Below are positions 9,894-19,237 of a stretch of DNA of 64,000 nt, piece after piece. The position numbers were made by a program, and so were the translations under genes. The notes below the pieces were generated by a model that saw nothing but the letters and a program-made list of their open reading frames with translations, made no database searches and was not told the origin of the DNA. Each line of letters starts with the position of its first letter. The stretch's first letter is position 1. This DNA comes from Vibrio sinaloensis. Lineage in GTDB: Bacteria > Pseudomonadota > Gammaproteobacteria > Enterobacterales > Vibrionaceae. The stretch lies in the NCBI RefSeq assembly GCF_023195835.1, contig NZ_CP096200.1:806001-870000 (forward strand), read 5' to 3'.

Positions 9894-10871
9894 ATGTTGA
9901 AACAGCAAGCCATACTAGAAAAAAAACTATCTTCAGTGCAAAACGCTAACTGTGTGGTGATGGTACCGCCAAAAGAGTTCGCCTTTAATGCTGAAACGGC
10001 GCAAGACAATGAATTTCAACATCAAGTCAACGATACCACTGGTCATATACGTCAGCTCGCGATGCAAGAGTTCAATACCATGGTGGAGCAATTGCGCCAA
10101 GCGGGTGTGCAAGTGGTGGTGTTTGATTACCCATTAGGTAATATCGAAACGCCTGACGCGGTCTTCCCGAACAACTGGTTTAGCACCACCGCTGATGGTC
10201 GCTTGTATACTTTCCCAATGGCGTGCAAAAACCGTCAGCAAGAAGTAAAAACCGAAGCGTTAGTAGAGGCGCTTGAATTCGCGGGCCGTCCGGTGCTGGC
10301 ACAAGACGATCTACTGGACTATTTGGCACAAGATGCGCATCTAGAAAGTACCGGGGTGATGGTGAAAGATCACCTCAATAAAACCGTGTACGCGGCGCTG
10401 TCACAACGCTGTGATCGCGAGGTTCTTGAGGATTACGCGCAGCGCATCGGTTATGAACGTGTGGTGTCGTTTCAAACCGCACTGCCATCGGGTAAGCCCA
10501 TCTATCACACCAACGTCATGATGGCGATCGGTGAAGGATTTTGTGTTATCTGTGATGAAGTGATCCCAGAGTTTGAACGCCGCTTTGTGCTCAAGTCGTT
10601 GGCCAAAGATAAGCAAGTGATTTCGATTTCATTGGAGCAGATGAACCAGTTTTGCGGCAACATTCTACAGCTGGAAACGGTTAATGGTGAAAAGGTGATT
10701 GCCATGTCGCAATCCGCCTATGACGCTTTCTCAGCAGCCCAGCTAGCTCAGCTATCGAGTCACGGCAAGCTAATGCCATTTAACGTGCAAACAATTGAAA
10801 ACATTGGTGGTGGCAGCGTACGTTGTATGCTAGGAGAGGTGTTTTTACCTAGCCGCACTCATCAGTTATAA
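9894..10871 (+). CDS. ctlX: Citrulline-utilisation hydrolase CtlX-type (guanidino-modifying superfamily)
   Basis: A cytoplasmic enzyme of the amidinotransferase/arginine-deiminase fold. Recognisable blocks are VMVPPKEFAFN near the N terminus, PDAVFPNNWFST, the YHTNVMMAIG strand with its catalytic His, and a C-terminal GGGSVRCML with the presumed catalytic Cys. CtlX-type proteins are linked to citrulline breakdown; arginine- or dimethylarginine-type activity is an alternative. The ATG at 9894 is preferred to the GTG at 9870, but neither has a convincing ribosome site. The upstream operator array implies tight control. Confidence 0.82.
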   Translation: MLKQQAILEKKLSSVQNANCVVMVPPKEFAFNAETAQDNEFQHQVNDTTGHIRQLAMQEFNTMVEQLRQAGVQVVVFDYPLGNIETPDAVFPNNWFSTTADGRLYTFPMACKNRQQEVKTEALVEALEFAGRPVLAQDDLLDYLAQDAHLESTGVMVKDHLNKTVYAALSQRCDREVLEDYAQRIGYERVVSFQTALPSGKPIYHTNVMMAIGEGFCVICDEVIPEFERRFVLKSLAKDKQVISISLEQMNQFCGNILQLETVNGEKVIAMSQSAYDAFSAAQLAQLSSHGKLMPFNVQTIENIGGGSVRCMLGEVFLPSRTHQL

Positions 10872-10890
10872 ACGTTGAGCATCTAGCTCA

Positions 10891-10920
10891 AAAACCGCCC
10901 ATTAGTCCGGGCGGTTTTTT
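10891..10920. terminator. Bidirectional terminator between ctlX-type gene and iutA
   Basis: AAAACCGCCC (10891-10900) and GGGCGGTTTT (10909-10918) pair around an eight-base loop, with U-tracts on both strands. It ends the + strand ctlX-type gene and the minus-strand aerobactin operon. Confidence 0.9.
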
Positions 10921-10931
10921 TGTTGTGAGTA

Positions 10932-13088
10932 TTAAAACTTCACTTGGTAGTTAACGTTAAAGGTGCGGCCACGGCCTTTGTAGTCGTAAGCAGCGGCATC
11001 GTAGTGCGCAGAGTAAAGGATCTGCGCGCGCTGTCCCCAAATCGTGGTGTAGTTGCGGTTAAACAAGTTCTGAATACCAAAACCCAAGCTGCCAACAGGC
11101 AACTGGTAGCTACCCACTAGATCGAACAACGTATAGCCATCCAGCTTATTGCCTGCCTTGTCGCTGTAGTCAAACATGGTTTGGCTTTGCAGCTTAAGTG
11201 CTAACGCATCGTCATACCAACCGGCCCACGCATTGGCTCGTGAGGTACTGGCTTCGCCCGCGGTCATATCCTGCCAGCCATCATCGCCTTTGATTTGTGA
11301 GACGACGTAGTGGCCAGAAGCGCCAAGCTGGATTTGGTCATTGACCCAGTAAGAAGCCATAGCTTCTAAGCCGTACACACGTTTTTTGTCTTCAAGTTCT
11401 TCAATCAATAAGGTCTTTTTATTGTATTTGACCGACTTGTCAGAGATTGAGTAGTAAGCGGCAGATTGCAGGTTGAAGCCATTGCGATCTAAGCGGTAAC
11501 CCAGCTCGATACTGTCGGTTTTGATCCCTGACATTTTAGAGTCGCTGACGTTAATGCTGTCATTTAGCTGCCAGTTGTCACCAACAAGAGTGTACTGGCC
11601 CTGACCGTAGTACTTGGCTGGATCGGCCAGATCAAAGCCTTGTGAGAAGTTGGCCCACACTTGTGAGTGGTTGTCGATACGGTAAATCGTACCAAGGTTG
11701 AACAGACCCACATTGTAATCAGTCTCACCACCTGGCACCGAATCAGCCGTTAAGCCATTTCCAGCAGCGATTTTCTTCTGTTGCTGATAGCCGACAAAGT
11801 CATCAATTTTGTTGACCATGTGTTGATAGCGAAAGCCTCCTTCAACGGACCAATTGTCAGTGATGTGATAATCCGCTTGGACGAACCCAGCCAGTGAGGC
11901 GACTTCAATACCTGGGTAGCGGCCTACTTGGGCATAAGTACGGTTGATAAGGTTACCTGAGTTGTTGGCGATCGTAGAATCATACGGCGCCTGATTGCTG
12001 CTCAGTTTGTCTTGGTATGCATCGACACCGTAGACCAGGTTGAGCTTGTCGAACTGTTTAGCCAGTGCCGCTTTTAATGACAGTACGTCCGTTTTTTGCT
12101 GGCCAGACGATTGGTAATAAGGGGTGTACGTTTGATCTTCGTGACGATACGACGCTTCGGCAATCAGCTGGTGGCCTAAAAATGCATCATCGACATAAGA
12201 AGCGCTGAGCATCATGCGTTTGGTGCCATGTTCGCGATCAGAGTCAAAGCCCTTGCGAACGTCGACAAAGTCGCCGTTTTTGATGTAAAGGCCATAAGGT
12301 GAATCTTGCTGACTATCATAGTATTGGGCCAGTAGCTTGAGCTGTTTGCTATCGGAAATATTGACCCCTACCGTGGTCATTAAGTCAACAGTTTGGTTGA
12401 ACTGCAGTGACCCTTGCGAGATGTCTGGGGTGACGATATTGCCATCGGCGTCGAAGAAGCCTTGCGTTTCTGAGTAGACTGCCGCTGCGCGAGCGCTGAC
12501 TTTGTCGTTGCCACCGGAGATAGATTGAGCGATTTTGTAGTCGAAATCGTCGCTAGAATTCAAGCCAGAGGTTGCGCCCACATAAGACTCTAACTCAAGC
12601 GCCTGATTATCTGCTTTCTTGGTCACAATGTTGATCACACCGCCAGATGCGCCCGCTCCGTATATCGAGGTTGCTCCTGATAGTACTTCGATACGTTCGA
12701 TGTTAAACGGGTCGATTGAGTCCATGTAGCGACTAATTTGACGTGATGACTGCAGCGAGACACCATCAATCATGACCAGCATTTTGCGGCCGCGCAGGTT
12801 CTGGCCGTAGTTGGTACGCGCGCCACTGCTAATATCGAGTGAAGGAATCGAAGTGGCGAGGATCTCTCCTAGCGTTTTACCGCCACGGTACTCTTGCTCG
12901 ATTTGCTGAGCGTCTATGTACCACACGGTGCCGGGAATGTCGCTGATCGCTTTTGGTGTGCGACTTGATACCACCACCATTTCATCAAACAGGGTGTACT
13001 CTTGGGCAATCGCTGGCGCAGTCATAATGGCGGCTGCAACAGCCATTGCAGCGCAAGATAACTGCAAGTTTCCTTTATTCACTTTCAT
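10932..13088 (-). CDS. iutA: Ferric aerobactin TonB-dependent outer-membrane receptor IutA
   Basis: The 718-residue receptor that brings ferric aerobactin across the outer membrane using TonB energy (E. coli IutA is similar in length). It has a signal peptide ending near APAIAQ, a TonB box DEMVVVSS just after it, a plug domain (LATSIPSLDISSG and RGRKMLVMIDGV), then a long beta-barrel finishing in VNYQVKF with the terminal aromatic residue typical of barrels. It is the last gene of iucABCD-iutA, 112 bases after iucD; a small hairpin lies in that gap. Confidence 0.95.
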   Translation of the reverse strand: MKVNKGNLQLSCAAMAVAAAIMTAPAIAQEYTLFDEMVVVSSRTPKAISDIPGTVWYIDAQQIEQEYRGGKTLGEILATSIPSLDISSGARTNYGQNLRGRKMLVMIDGVSLQSSRQISRYMDSIDPFNIERIEVLSGATSIYGAGASGGVINIVTKKADNQALELESYVGATSGLNSSDDFDYKIAQSISGGNDKVSARAAAVYSETQGFFDADGNIVTPDISQGSLQFNQTVDLMTTVGVNISDSKQLKLLAQYYDSQQDSPYGLYIKNGDFVDVRKGFDSDREHGTKRMMLSASYVDDAFLGHQLIAEASYRHEDQTYTPYYQSSGQQKTDVLSLKAALAKQFDKLNLVYGVDAYQDKLSSNQAPYDSTIANNSGNLINRTYAQVGRYPGIEVASLAGFVQADYHITDNWSVEGGFRYQHMVNKIDDFVGYQQQKKIAAGNGLTADSVPGGETDYNVGLFNLGTIYRIDNHSQVWANFSQGFDLADPAKYYGQGQYTLVGDNWQLNDSINVSDSKMSGIKTDSIELGYRLDRNGFNLQSAAYYSISDKSVKYNKKTLLIEELEDKKRVYGLEAMASYWVNDQIQLGASGHYVVSQIKGDDGWQDMTAGEASTSRANAWAGWYDDALALKLQSQTMFDYSDKAGNKLDGYTLFDLVGSYQLPVGSLGFGIQNLFNRNYTTIWGQRAQILYSAHYDAAAYDYKGRGRTFNVNYQVKF

Positions 13089-13171
13089 TTTCTTCTCTAT
13101 GTTTATCGTAGTAATAGGCCCAGCAATGGTGAATAGACAACCACTGTTTTCTTGGGCGGGTTGAACCGTCC

Positions 13172-13189
13172 CTCACCAAGGCAGGTGAG
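13172..13189 (-). promoter_or_regulatory. Intercistronic hairpin between iucD and iutA
   Basis: CTCACC (13172-13177) and GGTGAG (13184-13189) form a six-bp stem with a six-base loop, without a T-run. It could stabilise or uncouple the iutA part of the message; this is inference. Confidence 0.35.
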
Positions 13190-13200
13190 CGACAAAAAGG

Positions 13201-14511
13201 TTAGGCGACCAACTGTTCGACCAAGGTATCGGGAGAGAGCCAATCGATCATGCCTTGTCCTGAGTCGGTATCGAACAGCGCTTTTCCTGCTAAACGGTTG
13301 ATGATTCGGGCGCTACGCCAAGCCATTAAGCTCAGCTGTGGCTCGGCAATGCCGTGGGTGTGCATCCCCGCATTAACGGCGAAAATCTTATTGTGCTGCT
13401 GGCCTTCCCATTGAATCTCGAAATCCGGGGTCATCTGGTAGCGATGGTGGGCGTCGAGATCAAACAGGGGCAATATCTGGTTCAGGCATGCTGGGTAAGG
13501 GGCTTGGAAGCCGGTGGCCAAAATCACAATGTCCGCTTGATGGGTTTCAACGCATTGACCGAGTGCGTTATTAGCCGTGAGGCTATATCCATCGGCATGC
13601 GCGTTCATTTGACTCAAGGTGCGATGCGGAAGTAGCCGTACCCACTTCTCTTCTTTTAGCACGTCAAATCTGTGGTATAGCTCTTGATAGATAGTCAGCA
13701 GCGCTTTTTGAGTGATGCCATCAGAGGTGAGCTTCTGGTTGGTCACCTCTTGTTGTTTCACTTGTGGCGTTAAGTTGACAAACGCGTTGACGTAATCGGG
13801 CGTAAAGAACTCGTTGGTGAAGGCCGCCTCATCTAATGGTTGATAGTTCGCGCGGCGCGACAGCCAATCAAGAGATTTAGGCTTACCCCATTTATGTTGC
13901 AGGGCGTTGATGAAGATATCCGCGCCACTTTGGCCACCGCCGATGATCATCACTCGCTTACCGGTAAATTCGCGCGCCTTCAAGCCCATTTCAGCGGCGT
14001 GGAATACTCGCTCGCCCAAATGAGGCTTGGCGCAATCGGGCACGCTCGGTACTTTGCCTGTGCCAATACAGAGGTTATTGGCTTGATAGCGGCCTTGATT
14101 GGTATGTAGGGTAAAGGTGTTGCCATCGTATTCGACCTGTTCGACTTGAGTCGAGAACTGAACATTGTCTAGCTGATGGGCGGCCCAAGCGAGATAGTCT
14201 GAGAACTCGTGACGGCTGATGCATTGCAGCTCCGCAGATAAGAAGCGGTAGAACTTTTTGTTTTGCACCAGATAGTTGAGAAACGAGTAATGGCTCTGTG
14301 GATTGACCGCGGTCACCAAGTCTTTCAAAAACATGGTTTGCATGTGGGTGTTGTCTAGCAGTAATCCAGGGTGCCAAGCAAACCTGTCTCGACTTTCGAA
14401 GAAACGAGCTTTGAGCTGCGGAGTATCCGCGAGTAAGGCAGCAACACTGAGGTTAAAGGGGCCGACGCCGACGCCGGCGAGGTCTAGCTTGACGTTGTTA
14501 GTGTGTTCCAT
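13201..14511 (-). CDS. iucD: L-lysine N6-hydroxylase IucD
   Basis: A flavin- and NADPH-dependent monooxygenase that makes N6-hydroxylysine, the first step of aerobactin synthesis. The 436 residues show the FAD-binding motif GVGVGPFNLS near residue 14, the NADPH motif IIGGGQSGAD in the middle, and the C-terminal ATGF signature (ILATGFQAP). It is third-last in the iucABCD-iutA message, 66 bases after iucC. Confidence 0.96.
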   Translation of the reverse strand: MEHTNNVKLDLAGVGVGPFNLSVAALLADTPQLKARFFESRDRFAWHPGLLLDNTHMQTMFLKDLVTAVNPQSHYSFLNYLVQNKKFYRFLSAELQCISRHEFSDYLAWAAHQLDNVQFSTQVEQVEYDGNTFTLHTNQGRYQANNLCIGTGKVPSVPDCAKPHLGERVFHAAEMGLKAREFTGKRVMIIGGGQSGADIFINALQHKWGKPKSLDWLSRRANYQPLDEAAFTNEFFTPDYVNAFVNLTPQVKQQEVTNQKLTSDGITQKALLTIYQELYHRFDVLKEEKWVRLLPHRTLSQMNAHADGYSLTANNALGQCVETHQADIVILATGFQAPYPACLNQILPLFDLDAHHRYQMTPDFEIQWEGQQHNKIFAVNAGMHTHGIAEPQLSLMAWRSARIINRLAGKALFDTDSGQGMIDWLSPDTLVEQLVA

Positions 14512-14577
14512 AAGAACAATCCTTTTCTTGGTTATTGTGCGGCTTAATTGAGCGCTAAAGTTGTAGTTATTGAGTGT

Positions 14578-16353
14578 CTAGCGCTTGGTGCTCGTCGGTT
14601 GCGCCTTGACCAGCGGGTTATCCAGCATGTCATCCATGTCTGGTAGCATGCGTGACGCGCTGGCGTCGGTGCTGTGACGAAACTTAGCCAAGTTAAGTCC
14701 GATGCGTAAAATTCTCGGTTTGAACAGGTCAAACTGCTCAAACCTGTGCTGATACTCACTGTGGGTGGCCATGTAGGCTTTAAGCCTGTCTCCAAGCAGG
14801 CGATAGAACTGCTGCTCAGAGAAGCCTAACTTGGCGACTAACGGTGAAATAAAACGAAGGGTGGTGACAAAATGCCCGGTTTGGAGGTCATGAATGATTA
14901 GGGATTCATCCAGCCGAACCGTGACTTCTTTGACGCGTTTATCAAGCGAGCTTTGCTCTGGATAGTCACTGCTGACCAAACGCATATCGCCTTGAAAGTC
15001 TTTGAGCAGAATGCGTTTGGGGACGTTGTTCTCTAGTACTAAGGTGACGTTTTGTCCGTGCGCGATCAGAGAGACGCCGTACTTACACAGCAAGTGATAG
15101 TAAGGAATCACCACCGCATCGAATAGCTGGGTTAGCCAGGTGTCGATACTCAAACCGGACGCCTGAATGTACTCAGCAATCAGCGGTTGACCGTTAAGGT
15201 CGGTTTCCATCAGCGCAGCCATTAAAATGGCGTGCTGATTGGATTTAAGCTTAGACACCGCCGACTCTCGCCAAATGACACCGAGCAGCTCGTGATATCG
15301 ATACGGCGCATTGGCAAGCAAGGCGTAATCGGCCTGCTCGGCAAATGCCGCTGCGGGCTCTTGGAGCACTTCGGCTTGTTTGTCGACCAATAGCGCATCG
15401 GTTTTAAATACGCTATCTATCCAGTCTGAAGCGCTAGGGCCAGCAAGTATGTATCGACCAGGAATACCTCGATAACAAGAGGTGTTCATGATGGTTAATG
15501 GCAGCTTGATATCGTAGTTCTGGGGGCGAGTGACATTGCTCAGGGTACGCAGTGACAACTGAGGAGCAAACTCATCTCCAGCTTCACCCAAATAGACCAG
15601 TTGCTTGGTGGCCAACTCGCGCACAAACAGTATCGAGAGCTTGTTGTTCCACTGCCAAGGGTGAACGGGCAGATAGTGATAGTCGTTGATATCGACGTTA
15701 TACGCGGCCAGAGTGCTATCGAGTTGGCGGATGTCCTGCTCTGACATTGACGCTTGCACCAATTGCGGCCAACTGACGCTGTCGTTGGTCGCCAGCTTGA
15801 GAATCGTGTGATGAGCCGCCACCCAACCAAGCTGGAATGCACGTCGTGACTCAGGCGCGTACAAAGCTAAGTCATGGCTTCCCCAGCCGCGGCGTCCCTT
15901 GTTAAAGGCAAATTTGGGGTGACCATCGAAATAGCTTTGCTGTTGCTCACATGGCAGCATGGCCAAATCGCGCGCTGTCATCGCTTGCTTGGCTTGCATC
16001 ACTTTGCAATCGCCAAGTAGAGTCGCATTCAGATCTTCCAAATGTTCAGCAAATGCGTCATCGGGCATATTGAGCAGCGGTTGTAAGTCGCGCATCAGCA
16101 GCGCGGCGCTCAGAGGCTGCTGTGACTCAATGGGGGACTCTCGACCAATCGATGTCGGGTCAATCATCACCTGACCCCAAATATTCTCCTCACCGCTAAA
16201 GTGGTAACGGGTCCCGCTCTCAAGTGTCAACTGGTAGCCTTTCTCGGTGCTCTCAAACCCAAACGCTTGCTCATAGGCAAACTCGCTGAGGATCTTAGCC
16301 ACCATTTTTTGGTTGGCCAGTGGCCAAAATTGATGGAGTGCTAACTGTTCCAT
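14578..16353 (-). CDS. iucC: Aerobactin synthase IucC (NIS synthetase)
   Basis: An ATP-dependent NIS synthetase that attaches the second N6-acetyl-N6-hydroxylysine to citrate to complete aerobactin. The family's HPWQWN motif is present (LPVHPWQWNNK), as are KLPLTIMNTSCYRGIPGR and a C-terminal FerR-type region (LLKDFQGDMRLV). The ATG at 16353 is chosen because it overlaps the iucB stop as TAATG, a sign of coupled translation. A GTG two codons upstream is the other possibility. Confidence 0.95.
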   Translation of the reverse strand: MEQLALHQFWPLANQKMVAKILSEFAYEQAFGFESTEKGYQLTLESGTRYHFSGEENIWGQVMIDPTSIGRESPIESQQPLSAALLMRDLQPLLNMPDDAFAEHLEDLNATLLGDCKVMQAKQAMTARDLAMLPCEQQQSYFDGHPKFAFNKGRRGWGSHDLALYAPESRRAFQLGWVAAHHTILKLATNDSVSWPQLVQASMSEQDIRQLDSTLAAYNVDINDYHYLPVHPWQWNNKLSILFVRELATKQLVYLGEAGDEFAPQLSLRTLSNVTRPQNYDIKLPLTIMNTSCYRGIPGRYILAGPSASDWIDSVFKTDALLVDKQAEVLQEPAAAFAEQADYALLANAPYRYHELLGVIWRESAVSKLKSNQHAILMAALMETDLNGQPLIAEYIQASGLSIDTWLTQLFDAVVIPYYHLLCKYGVSLIAHGQNVTLVLENNVPKRILLKDFQGDMRLVSSDYPEQSSLDKRVKEVTVRLDESLIIHDLQTGHFVTTLRFISPLVAKLGFSEQQFYRLLGDRLKAYMATHSEYQHRFEQFDLFKPRILRIGLNLAKFRHSTDASASRMLPDMDDMLDNPLVKAQPTSTKR

Positions 16354-17270
16354 TACCACTGCTCCGTAAAGAAGGTGTCGCGCTCTAACATCAATAGCGC
16401 GGAACGCTTATGCGGGAAGTTAAACTCAAAGCATTTACGATAGCCGAGGGGCAAAATGCGATTAAACAAACGCTCATTGTCTGCTCTGGGCTCGAGTACG
16501 ATTCGGTTGGTGCGAAGCTCGTCGATAAATAGGTAGTGGCTGATAGCTCTCATCCAAGCGTTGAAAAACTTAGGACCACGGAACGACTGCTCGCCCACCA
16601 ACAGGTGGATGCCGCGGTCAAAGGGCTCTGCATCGTAATAGGGGCTGAGTCTGTCCTCTGCCACCCAGTAGGCTTCGACGTAGCCAAACGCTTCGCCGTT
16701 AAACTCGCCAATCAAAGGGATAATGTGCGGGTCTGCAAGGCGCTGTTGAATAAACTCTGCCAACTTTTCTTGGCTCCACGCTTGCTCCCAAAAATGCGCA
16801 ACCCGTGGGTCATTCATCCAACCAGTAAAACGCTCAAGGTCAGTCGCCAGATCGATCAGCCGAAAACTCACGCTCTGCTCAATACCACTATCGTATCTTT
16901 GGTACACCTGGCCGCATGGCATAGGCGGACGTAAAGGGTGATGACGGTAGTTTGGATTGGACTGAACTAAACGCTGCGGGAAGCCGCTTGACGGTTTGTG
17001 TTGATGCCAAACCAGCGGCAGTTGGTAAAAAGTGTGACGACTTACCGTCTGATCGATGATTGGCAGCAAGGTCGCTAGCCACTGGGTCACTTCATGATCT
17101 GAGCTAACAATGCGGCAGTCGGCCATGGTTTTATCTTGGCTAAACAGTTGATCCAACTCGCGCACTAACTGATCGCCGATTTCACAGCACACCAAATCGC
17201 TTGCGTGTAAGGTGATCTCCACTGTTGCTTGTGGCTGCGAATGAAAGATAAAGGTATTGAATTCAGACAT
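16353..17270 (-). CDS. iucB: N6-hydroxylysine O-acetyltransferase IucB
   Basis: Acetylates N6-hydroxylysine with acetyl-CoA to form the hydroxamate arm of aerobactin. The 305 residues end in a GNAT-type acetyltransferase domain, with FRLIDLATDLERFTGWMND opening it and GIHLLVGEQSFRGPKF in the CoA-binding region. The ATG at 17270 is preferred over an upstream ATG at 17288 because GAGGAG lies seven bases before it and it overlaps the iucA stop by eight bases (ATGTCTGA). Confidence 0.95.
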   Translation of the reverse strand: MSEFNTFIFHSQPQATVEITLHASDLVCCEIGDQLVRELDQLFSQDKTMADCRIVSSDHEVTQWLATLLPIIDQTVSRHTFYQLPLVWHQHKPSSGFPQRLVQSNPNYRHHPLRPPMPCGQVYQRYDSGIEQSVSFRLIDLATDLERFTGWMNDPRVAHFWEQAWSQEKLAEFIQQRLADPHIIPLIGEFNGEAFGYVEAYWVAEDRLSPYYDAEPFDRGIHLLVGEQSFRGPKFFNAWMRAISHYLFIDELRTNRIVLEPRADNERLFNRILPLGYRKCFEFNFPHKRSALLMLERDTFFTEQW

Positions 17271-19059
17271 GAGCCAACTCCTCGACATTAGCCAAAGGAT
17301 TGTTCAAGTCAAAGTAGATCACAGCAGGGTCTGGAATCGAGTTTTCATTGAAGTTTTGTAAATAACAGAAGAAATTCCCTTTGCAACACAATGCTTCACT
17401 GGTGAGTACATAGCGAAGACACTCGTCGTCTTTCACTCCGCTAGCAAGCAGTGCGGTCAAATGGTGGTGCAAAATGTCGATCAACTGCGCTTCTTCAACG
17501 TTTGAGTGGGCGCTAATGGCGGAGATGACATTGAAGGTGGAATTAATAATCAGGTAGTAGGCAAAATAGCGGCGGACCTTATCTTGGTTCCAGTAGTTTT
17601 CTAGCGTGTGCTTGTTATCGCCAAGCTGGTCACCAAATAGCTCGAATGCAAGCTCGGTGTAGCCCGTTCCTTGGCAGTCTCGGTAGTACATGCCAATTGG
17701 TAAGCCTTGCTCTAACTGCATCACGATGTTCTGCTGATGCGCCAAAAACACAATTCCCCAGTTGGCTTGTAGATCAAACAGCGGTACCACAGCGTGACGA
17801 CAGTAGGCGTCGAACCAGCGGATAGCCGCATCATTCGTCGTGATGGCTTGTTGCTCGGCGTAATGTTGAATCCGCGCCGCAACAAGGCTGCTACCACCAT
17901 AAGGATTTTGTTGGGTTAAGGTTGCCAGAACCACCGCTTCTTGCGTTGGATTATCCATCAACGGGTTGTCTCTAAATGCCACAAGACTTTCGTCAATAAT
18001 GTCGCCGTTTAGATCGCGAATCCCGATAAATGCCGGCTCTTGCATCAATTGAAAGCCTTTGCCTTGTCCAAGCAAGCTGGCCAAAGCAGGAGTTTGGAAC
18101 AAGTCATTGAGGCGAGTGCCACGCACCACTTCTTTCAGCGACAAGTTGCGGATTGAGTTGGTCAGTTTCACGCTCAATGAAAACTTCAACATGTATGGCA
18201 GGTTTGGCGCGTAGAGCGAACGGGTGGATGAAGTCGGGTACCAAGTGCTACCTATCTGGCCGAGAGTGTCGATCTGCTTGGTGGCGATATAGCCTTTGAT
18301 TGATGGGTTGTCAGCCATCACATGCCATTGCCATGGGTGAACGGGCAGCAGTGTTTTTCCTTGCGCTGTTGCGGTATTGAGTGCGTCACTCAAAGTGACA
18401 TCATGTGCAACCAGCTCTTTAAGGCGCTGGTTAAAATCGATACCAGCTGAGCTGCCAGTGCTAACAATGTCTTGATTGATGGCGAGCCACACCAACTTGA
18501 ACTCCCCACCGAGCTCTGGCGAGAAACGTTTAGCGTCGGTCAGAGTGAACTGCTCACGACTCTTAGGTGCCGGGTGGAATGAGTGACCAATCAGTAGACC
18601 CTGCTCTGCGGTCTTAAAATCGAGCTTGGCGTTAAACAAATGTTGTTGATAGGGAGAGTGTTTAATTGCTTGCTGAGTGTTGCGCTGGCTTTCGAGCACG
18701 CGTTTGATGAAAATCTGTTTTTGCTCTTCGCTCACGATGCCAACCAGTGCCGGCTCATTAACGATATGGTGTAGCAGTTGCTCAGAGGTTAGGGCTGCGA
18801 CCCCTTGTGGAGTGAGCAGTAAAGCGGGCAAGCGGTACTCATGACTGCCTAAAGGAGAATAGTAGCTCAGAGTAATGTGAATGGTGCGCTCGTTTGCTAA
18901 TGAAAGCTGGTAAATGTGCTCACCGCTTTGGTGGCACAGCAGTTGAACTGACTGACTTTCGCGGGCAAGTGAATTGAGAAAACAAGCCATGGAGGGTTGG
19001 TTGGTGTTAACCGAAAGGGTTGAGTTCTCGAGGTTAAGCCGATCGTTGTTACGATTCAT
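17263..19059 (-). CDS. iucA: Aerobactin synthetase subunit IucA (NIS synthetase type A)
   Basis: Joins the first N6-acetyl-N6-hydroxylysine to citrate. The 598 residues match IucA in length and show the NIS motif LLPVHPWQWH near residue 237, the block STRSLYAPNLPYMLKFSLSVK, and a C-terminal region with MYYRDCQGTGY. It is the first gene of iucABCD-iutA and has a Fur box 41 bases before its start, so iron should repress the whole operon. Confidence 0.95.
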   Translation of the reverse strand: MNRNNDRLNLENSTLSVNTNQPSMACFLNSLARESQSVQLLCHQSGEHIYQLSLANERTIHITLSYYSPLGSHEYRLPALLLTPQGVAALTSEQLLHHIVNEPALVGIVSEEQKQIFIKRVLESQRNTQQAIKHSPYQQHLFNAKLDFKTAEQGLLIGHSFHPAPKSREQFTLTDAKRFSPELGGEFKLVWLAINQDIVSTGSSAGIDFNQRLKELVAHDVTLSDALNTATAQGKTLLPVHPWQWHVMADNPSIKGYIATKQIDTLGQIGSTWYPTSSTRSLYAPNLPYMLKFSLSVKLTNSIRNLSLKEVVRGTRLNDLFQTPALASLLGQGKGFQLMQEPAFIGIRDLNGDIIDESLVAFRDNPLMDNPTQEAVVLATLTQQNPYGGSSLVAARIQHYAEQQAITTNDAAIRWFDAYCRHAVVPLFDLQANWGIVFLAHQQNIVMQLEQGLPIGMYYRDCQGTGYTELAFELFGDQLGDNKHTLENYWNQDKVRRYFAYYLIINSTFNVISAISAHSNVEEAQLIDILHHHLTALLASGVKDDECLRYVLTSEALCCKGNFFCYLQNFNENSIPDPAVIYFDLNNPLANVEELAHV

Positions 19060-19099
19060 TTTCTTTCTCGTTATGTTATTAACTAAACTGACGAGAGAA

Positions 19100-19114
19100 T
19101 GCTAATTATTATCA
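19100..19114 (-). promoter_or_regulatory. Fur box of the iucABCD-iutA promoter
   Basis: On the minus strand TGATAATAATTAGCA matches the Fur core TGATAATNATTATCA with one mismatch. It lies about 41 bases upstream of iucA, where bound Fur would block the promoter. Confidence 0.8.
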
Positions 19115-19199
19115 TTCGCATGATCAACTGGTTTTTTATGTTTTTGACAAATTTGTTGCAAATAGTGTCATTACACTTATTAATCAGAAGGTTATTATT

Positions 19200-19224
19200 G
19201 GAAGGTGAACAGGTGTCACCTTCC
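19200..19224 (-). terminator. Hairpin after the FhuCDB-type operon
   Basis: GGAAGGTGA (19200-19208) pairs with TCACCTTCC (19216-19224) around seven bases. On the minus strand it follows the permease stop, but the U-tract is poor. It would separate the importer operon from the iuc promoter. Confidence 0.55.
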
Positions 19225-19237
19225 AAATCTGGGCAGA

